Assembly: GCA_009773995.1 (NCBI GenBank)
Contig: VSMY01000113.1
Location: 1-7,825 of the forward strand
Source: Oscillibacter sp.
Lineage (GTDB): Bacteria; Bacillota; Clostridia; Oscillospirales; Oscillospiraceae
Length of the DNA: 7,825 nucleotides
Direction: 5' to 3'
The notes below the pieces were generated by a model that was given only the letters and a program-made list of their open reading frames with translations, was not told where the DNA came from and did no database searches. Shown one piece after another: positions 5,073-7,825 of this stretch (positions within the stretch are counted from its first letter, which is position 1; every line of letters begins with the position of its first letter). Made by a program: the position numbers and the translations under genes.

Positions 5073-7825
5073 TTATCGGAAGAGCTGCCGCACGTCGTCC
5101 TTCCCCCGCTTGCCGTGGGTCCGCATGGCCTGGGAGGAGGGGAGGGAAATGGACCGCCGGGCGTCTTCCAGCAGAGAACCCGCCGCCCCGGCGTCCCGCA
5201 CCGGGCCCCCGTCGCCGCTCAGGTACTGCTGGACCCCCAGCAGGCCGTTCCAGCTGCGCTCCAGCCGGTGGTAGAGCACGTTGTAGGCGTTTTGAATCTG
5301 GGACACCCAGCGCCGGTCCCGCTCGACAATGGCCTGCGCGGCCTTTGCAGCCTCCTTGGTGGCCACGCTGAGCCGATCCAGGCCCAAGGTCCGGGAGGAC
5401 AGCCGGAACTGGGGCAGGGTCACGGTTTCCGCCCCCATCTGGAGGGGAACGCCGGAGCGCGTCCAGAGCCGGGCCCTGCCGATATCCGCGCCGCCGGTGA
5501 TTTGGACCTTTCCGCAGCCGCCGAAGAGGCAGGCCCCGATGTCCGCCCCCGGATCGCCCCCCAGGGCCTTTTGAATCCGGGCCGAGCCGGTGATGAGGAT
5601 GTCTCCGCAGGGTCCCTGGGCCCCCGCGCCGATGGCGGCGGCGTGTCCCAGGGCCAGCGCGGCAATGCTGCCGCCCCGGATGGTGATGTCTCCCGCGGCC
5701 GCCCCCAGGGCGCCGCCGATGCCGGCCCCGCCGCCGGATTCCCCGGTGGCGGAGACGACGCCGCCCAGGATGTCCACGGGTCCTATGGCGCCCCGTTTCC
5801 CGGCGCCGATGCCCGCGCCGCCCCCGGCGCCCACGGCGGTGACCGCGCCGCCCCGGATTCGGATGCGGCCGGAATGGGTCCGGCCTCCGCCGCTGTCCCG
5901 GCCGATGCCCGCGCCCCCCGGACCGCCGGAGGCGGTCAGAATCCCGGCGGGGTTCCGGCTGCTGTCCCGGGTCTCGGGGCAGTCCACCAGCAGGGAGGTG
6001 CCGTCTCCCAGGGAGATGCCCGCCCGGCCCGCGCCGCTTTCAAAGCGGTTCTCCGTGCCGCTTTGCAGCAGCAGCGTCACGTCGTTTTCCCGGCCCAGGT
6101 CGAAGGCCCCGCCCTCGGATACCCGGCAGACCACGCCTCCCAGGGTCAGCTCCAGCTTCCCGATGCCGTCCGCCAGGACCAGCCGCCCGCTGAAGGGCTC
6201 CTGGTTGGCGTCGGTTCCCAAGCCGCCGGAGACGGCGGTGACCTGATCGGTCAAAATGCGGAGCGTGTGCGTCTCCTCCTCATAAATCCAGTCCTTTCCC
6301 GGCTCCCCGCCGGTGACGGTGAAGGGGTTCGGGTACAGGACGGTTTCCTCGAAAGCGCCCGCGCCCTCGTTCCAGCGCAGATAGGAGTAGCGCGTCTTGG
6401 GCCGTCCGGCCTCGTCCTTCCCCCGGAGGACCACGGTGTGGACCGCCGGGGAACCCTGGTCCCCCTTTTGCAGCCACAGCCGGGCGGGCTCGCCGCTGAG
6501 GAGCATGGCCCGTCCGTGCCGGCCGTCCACCGCCAGGGAGGTGATCGCGCTCCAGCCGGGCAGCAGCGTCCGCCAGACCACGTCGAAGGGGGCCAGGGGC
6601 TTCCCGTTCCCGTCGGCGACCTGGGCGGCCCGGGCCGCCAGGAGAACGGGCCCGTCGACGACCACGGGGACGGGCAGGGACCCGAAGGACTCGCCGTCCT
6701 TCTCCGCCGCCACGACGATCGCGCCTCCCGTCAGGCGGAGGACGCTGCTTTCGTCCCCCCGGAGCGCGCCGATCCGCACCGTTCCGCCGCCGCCCAAAGT
6801 CAGAGACGCGCCGGGGCGCAGCAAGACCTCATCCAGCGCGGCTTTTCCCGGAATGGACAGCTGGACGGCGGAGGAGGCCGCGGTCAGCGCCGGGGCGCGG
6901 ACTTCCCGCAGCGTTACCGTTCCGGACCCGGCGAGCAGAAGGGGCCGCCCTTCCGGTCCGGCGGTTTGCAGGGTCATATCCGCCGTTCCGCCGACGGTTA
7001 CCTCCCCGGTGGAGGCGTCAACGGACAGGCCGGAGAGGTCCCGGCCCGCCGCCCTCATGTCTCCCAGGTCCAGGACGGCGGTTTGAAGCGGAGTCCCGTC
7101 CGCCGGGGCCGCCTGGCCCTGTGCTTCTCCGGCGGCGTTTTCCAGGGCGGCCTCCGGCCCGGCGCCGGAGGCCTGGACCGCCGCCAGCAGGCCCATCATC
7201 AGCTCCAGGTTCATGCCCTCCATCCCCGCCAGGAGGGTCAGCATGGAGGCGCTTTCCAGGAAGGCGGCGGTATCCCCGGCGTACAGCAGTATCCCCGTCA
7301 GGAAGTCCTCCATCCCCGGAGCGGTGCCGCCGGTGAATTGCGCCTCCAAATCCGCAAAGCTGGAGAAGAGGCCGTTTGTCAGCAGGTTCAGCGCTTCGTC
7401 CGGCGAATGGCCCTGGGCCACCTTGTCCAGGAGCTGCCGCAGTCCCTCCAGGGCCTCCTTCAAATCGACGGCCTTGGAGGCGGATCCCCCGGCGATGACG
7501 CCGCCCAGGTACAGCGCGGCCAGATAGCCCGCGGCGGCGTTGTTGTTCAGGGATTTCCCGGAGATGGCCGCCAGGATGTCCGAAATGCGGGCGGTCTTAT
7601 CCAGCCCCAGCATATCCAGCAGCCGCTCCGGGGCCAGGCCGCTCTGGGCCATGCCCCGCAGCAGCCAGTTGGGGAACTTTTGGACGGTCTCCGGGTTGTC
7701 GTCCCCCAGGGCGGCGTCCGGCGGGGGCTCCGCCCCGTCTTCAATCTCCTCGTCCCCCTCCCAAAACAGCCGCGCGTCCCCGGCAAAGGCTCCGCCGGGC
7801 ATGCGGGCGCTTTCCTCCGCCAGAC
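5073..7825 (-). CDS. Giant flagellin-like protein with internal beta-helix region (5' end outside window)
   Basis: The frame runs from the TAA at 5075-5073 to the window edge without a stop. An ATG at 7802-7800 with GGAGG 11 bases upstream is possible, but the N-terminal flagellin domain would then be missing, so an upstream start is more likely. Numbering from that ATG (909 residues): 1-40 acidic and Pro-rich; 40-235 hydrophobic helices of unknown type; about 240-490 beta-rich repeats; 494-620 a clostridial FTVTGG/DWIYEEETHTLRILT module; 621-776 five glycine-rich beta-helix coils; 787-909 a flagellin C-terminal D1/D0 domain (LQMGAE, LGLDRLSV, HRLERSWNGL, VRD, SQAM, QLFR). Flagellins polymerise into the filament outside the cell through these terminal domains, and the central part is exposed. 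There are five Cys (559, 608, 732, 758, 763), odd for a flagellin. The charged D0 tail is also unusual. Adhesin or glycan-binding function of the insert is inferred only. Confidence 0.82.
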   Translation of the reverse strand, partial: LAEESARMPGGAFAGDARLFWEGDEEIEDGAEPPPDAALGDDNPETVQKFPNWLLRGMAQSGLAPERLLDMLGLDKTARISDILAAISGKSLNNNAAAGYLAALYLGGVIAGGSASKAVDLKEALEGLRQLLDKVAQGHSPDEALNLLTNGLFSSFADLEAQFTGGTAPGMEDFLTGILLYAGDTAAFLESASMLTLLAGMEGMNLELMMGLLAAVQASGAGPEAALENAAGEAQGQAAPADGTPLQTAVLDLGDMRAAGRDLSGLSVDASTGEVTVGGTADMTLQTAGPEGRPLLLAGSGTVTLREVRAPALTAASSAVQLSIPGKAALDEVLLRPGASLTLGGGGTVRIGALRGDESSVLRLTGGAIVVAAEKDGESFGSLPVPVVVDGPVLLAARAAQVADGNGKPLAPFDVVWRTLLPGWSAITSLAVDGRHGRAMLLSGEPARLWLQKGDQGSPAVHTVVLRGKDEAGRPKTRYSYLRWNEGAGAFEETVLYPNPFTVTGGEPGKDWIYEEETHTLRILTDQVTAVSGGLGTDANQEPFSGRLVLADGIGKLELTLGGVVCRVSEGGAFDLGRENDVTLLLQSGTENRFESGAGRAGISLGDGTSLLVDCPETRDSSRNPAGILTASGGPGGAGIGRDSGGGRTHSGRIRIRGGAVTAVGAGGGAGIGAGKRGAIGPVDILGGVVSATGESGGGAGIGGALGAAAGDITIRGGSIAALALGHAAAIGAGAQGPCGDILITGSARIQKALGGDPGADIGACLFGGCGKVQITGGADIGRARLWTRSGVPLQMGAETVTLPQFRLSSRTLGLDRLSVATKEAAKAAQAIVERDRRWVSQIQNAYNVLYHRLERSWNGLLGVQQYLSGDGGPVRDAGAAGSLLEDARRSISLPSSQAMRTHGKRGKDDVRQLFR
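5076..5444 (-). other. Flagellin C-terminal D1/D0 domain
   Basis: Residues 787-909 of the giant protein carry the ordered landmarks of flagellin's C-terminus. LQMGAE corresponds to the classic LQIGAN. LGLDRLSV corresponds to LGLxxLSV. A long amphipathic helix then contains RLE (NRLEHTINNL in ordinary flagellins), followed by VRD (IRD), SQAM (SQAM) and the last four residues QLFR (QLLR). Counting from RLE to the end gives 64 residues, the same as a flagellin consensus I recall, with no gap needed. The final 19 residues are more basic than usual. Confidence 0.85.
5475..5942 (-). repeat. Five-coil glycine-rich beta-helix repeat in the flagellin-like protein
   Basis: Five units of about 30 residues recur, each with a (G/A)xIG core; the core Ile residues are 633, 665, 695, 724 and 755 (spacings 32, 30, 29, 31). 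Each unit continues with a Gly-rich turn and a hydrophobic strand such as IRIRGGAVTAV, VDILGGVVSATG, ITIRGGSIAAL or ILITGSARI. This is the familiar Firmicutes surface-protein repeat expected to form a right-handed beta-helix. The repeats have diverged at DNA level, so recent slippage is not indicated. Confidence 0.85.
5943..6323 (-). other. Clostridial FTVTGG-type beta module capping the helix
   Basis: Residues 494-620 follow the pattern FTVTGGxPGxDWxYE, LRILT, a strand with RLVLADG, then ELTLGGV, GGAFDLG, VTLLLQSGTENRFESG and AGISLGDGTSLLV, leading directly into the GAGIG repeats. As I recall, this succession is common in large secreted proteins of gut Clostridia, often labelled carbohydrate-binding without direct proof. 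It marks the start of the regular beta-helix here. Confidence 0.7.

Noticed and set aside
5590..6246. Pro/Ala-rich 218-residue plus-strand frame
   Set aside because: The Pro/Ala/Arg/Ser repeats are the complement of the glycine-rich beta-helix codons on the minus strand.
5073..7825. Autotransporter, pectate lyase or cell-wall-anchored adhesin for the giant protein
   Set aside because: There is no LPxTG motif, SLH domain or outer-membrane barrel at the C-terminus, and no lyase active-site pattern was seen. The C-terminal landmarks match flagellin instead.

Overview
The window is GC-rich DNA (third codon positions are strongly G/C) that reads like a gut Clostridia chromosome. The Oscillospiraceae group (Flavonifractor, Oscillibacter, Pseudoflavonifractor and relatives) fits the codon use, the Shine-Dalgarno sites, the clostridial-type 'FTVTGG' beta-helix module and the gene families. 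This placement is an inference; no rRNA or marker gene is present. Nearly every base lies in or beside one of six genes.

Layout. (1) Positions 1-1862 hold two head-to-tail G3E (CobW/P47K-type) GTPase genes on the + strand. The first is cut by the window edge and carries a long His-rich metal-binding linker. The second has a complete P-loop GTPase domain joined to a C-terminal region resembling the C-terminal domain of YcgQ (DUF1980/TIGR03943). Together they look like part of a metal (probably zinc) handling operon that begins upstream. (2) A perfect 16-bp hairpin with U-tracts on both sides (1861-1900) ends this operon and also the convergent gene. (3) Positions 1909-2811 (-) encode a membrane-anchored Xre-type regulator with a TTG start. 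(4) A divergent intergenic region of about 170 bp follows. (5) Positions 2999-5009 (+) hold a two-gene unit of a MoxR-type AAA+ ATPase and a CoxE-like VWA protein, a known chaperone/metal-insertion style pairing, closed by a 14-bp hairpin at 5012-5044. (6) Positions 5073-7825 (-) hold one very long gene that runs off the right edge.

The last gene is the most interesting item. Its central part is a glycine-rich clostridial beta-helix that would normally be labelled 'carbohydrate-binding/adhesin-like'. Its last ~120 residues, however, match the C-terminal D1/D0 part of bacterial flagellin: LQMGAE, then LGLDRLSV, then an RLE heptad helix, VRD, SQAM and a terminal QLFR. From RLE to the end the spacing matches a recalled flagellin consensus without a gap. 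The protein is therefore best read as a giant flagellin or flagellin-like filament protein, with at least 780 residues of non-flagellin sequence between the terminal domains. The N-terminal flagellin domain, if present, lies beyond the window. Its D0 tail is unusually charged, so it may be a specialised or degenerate paralogue.
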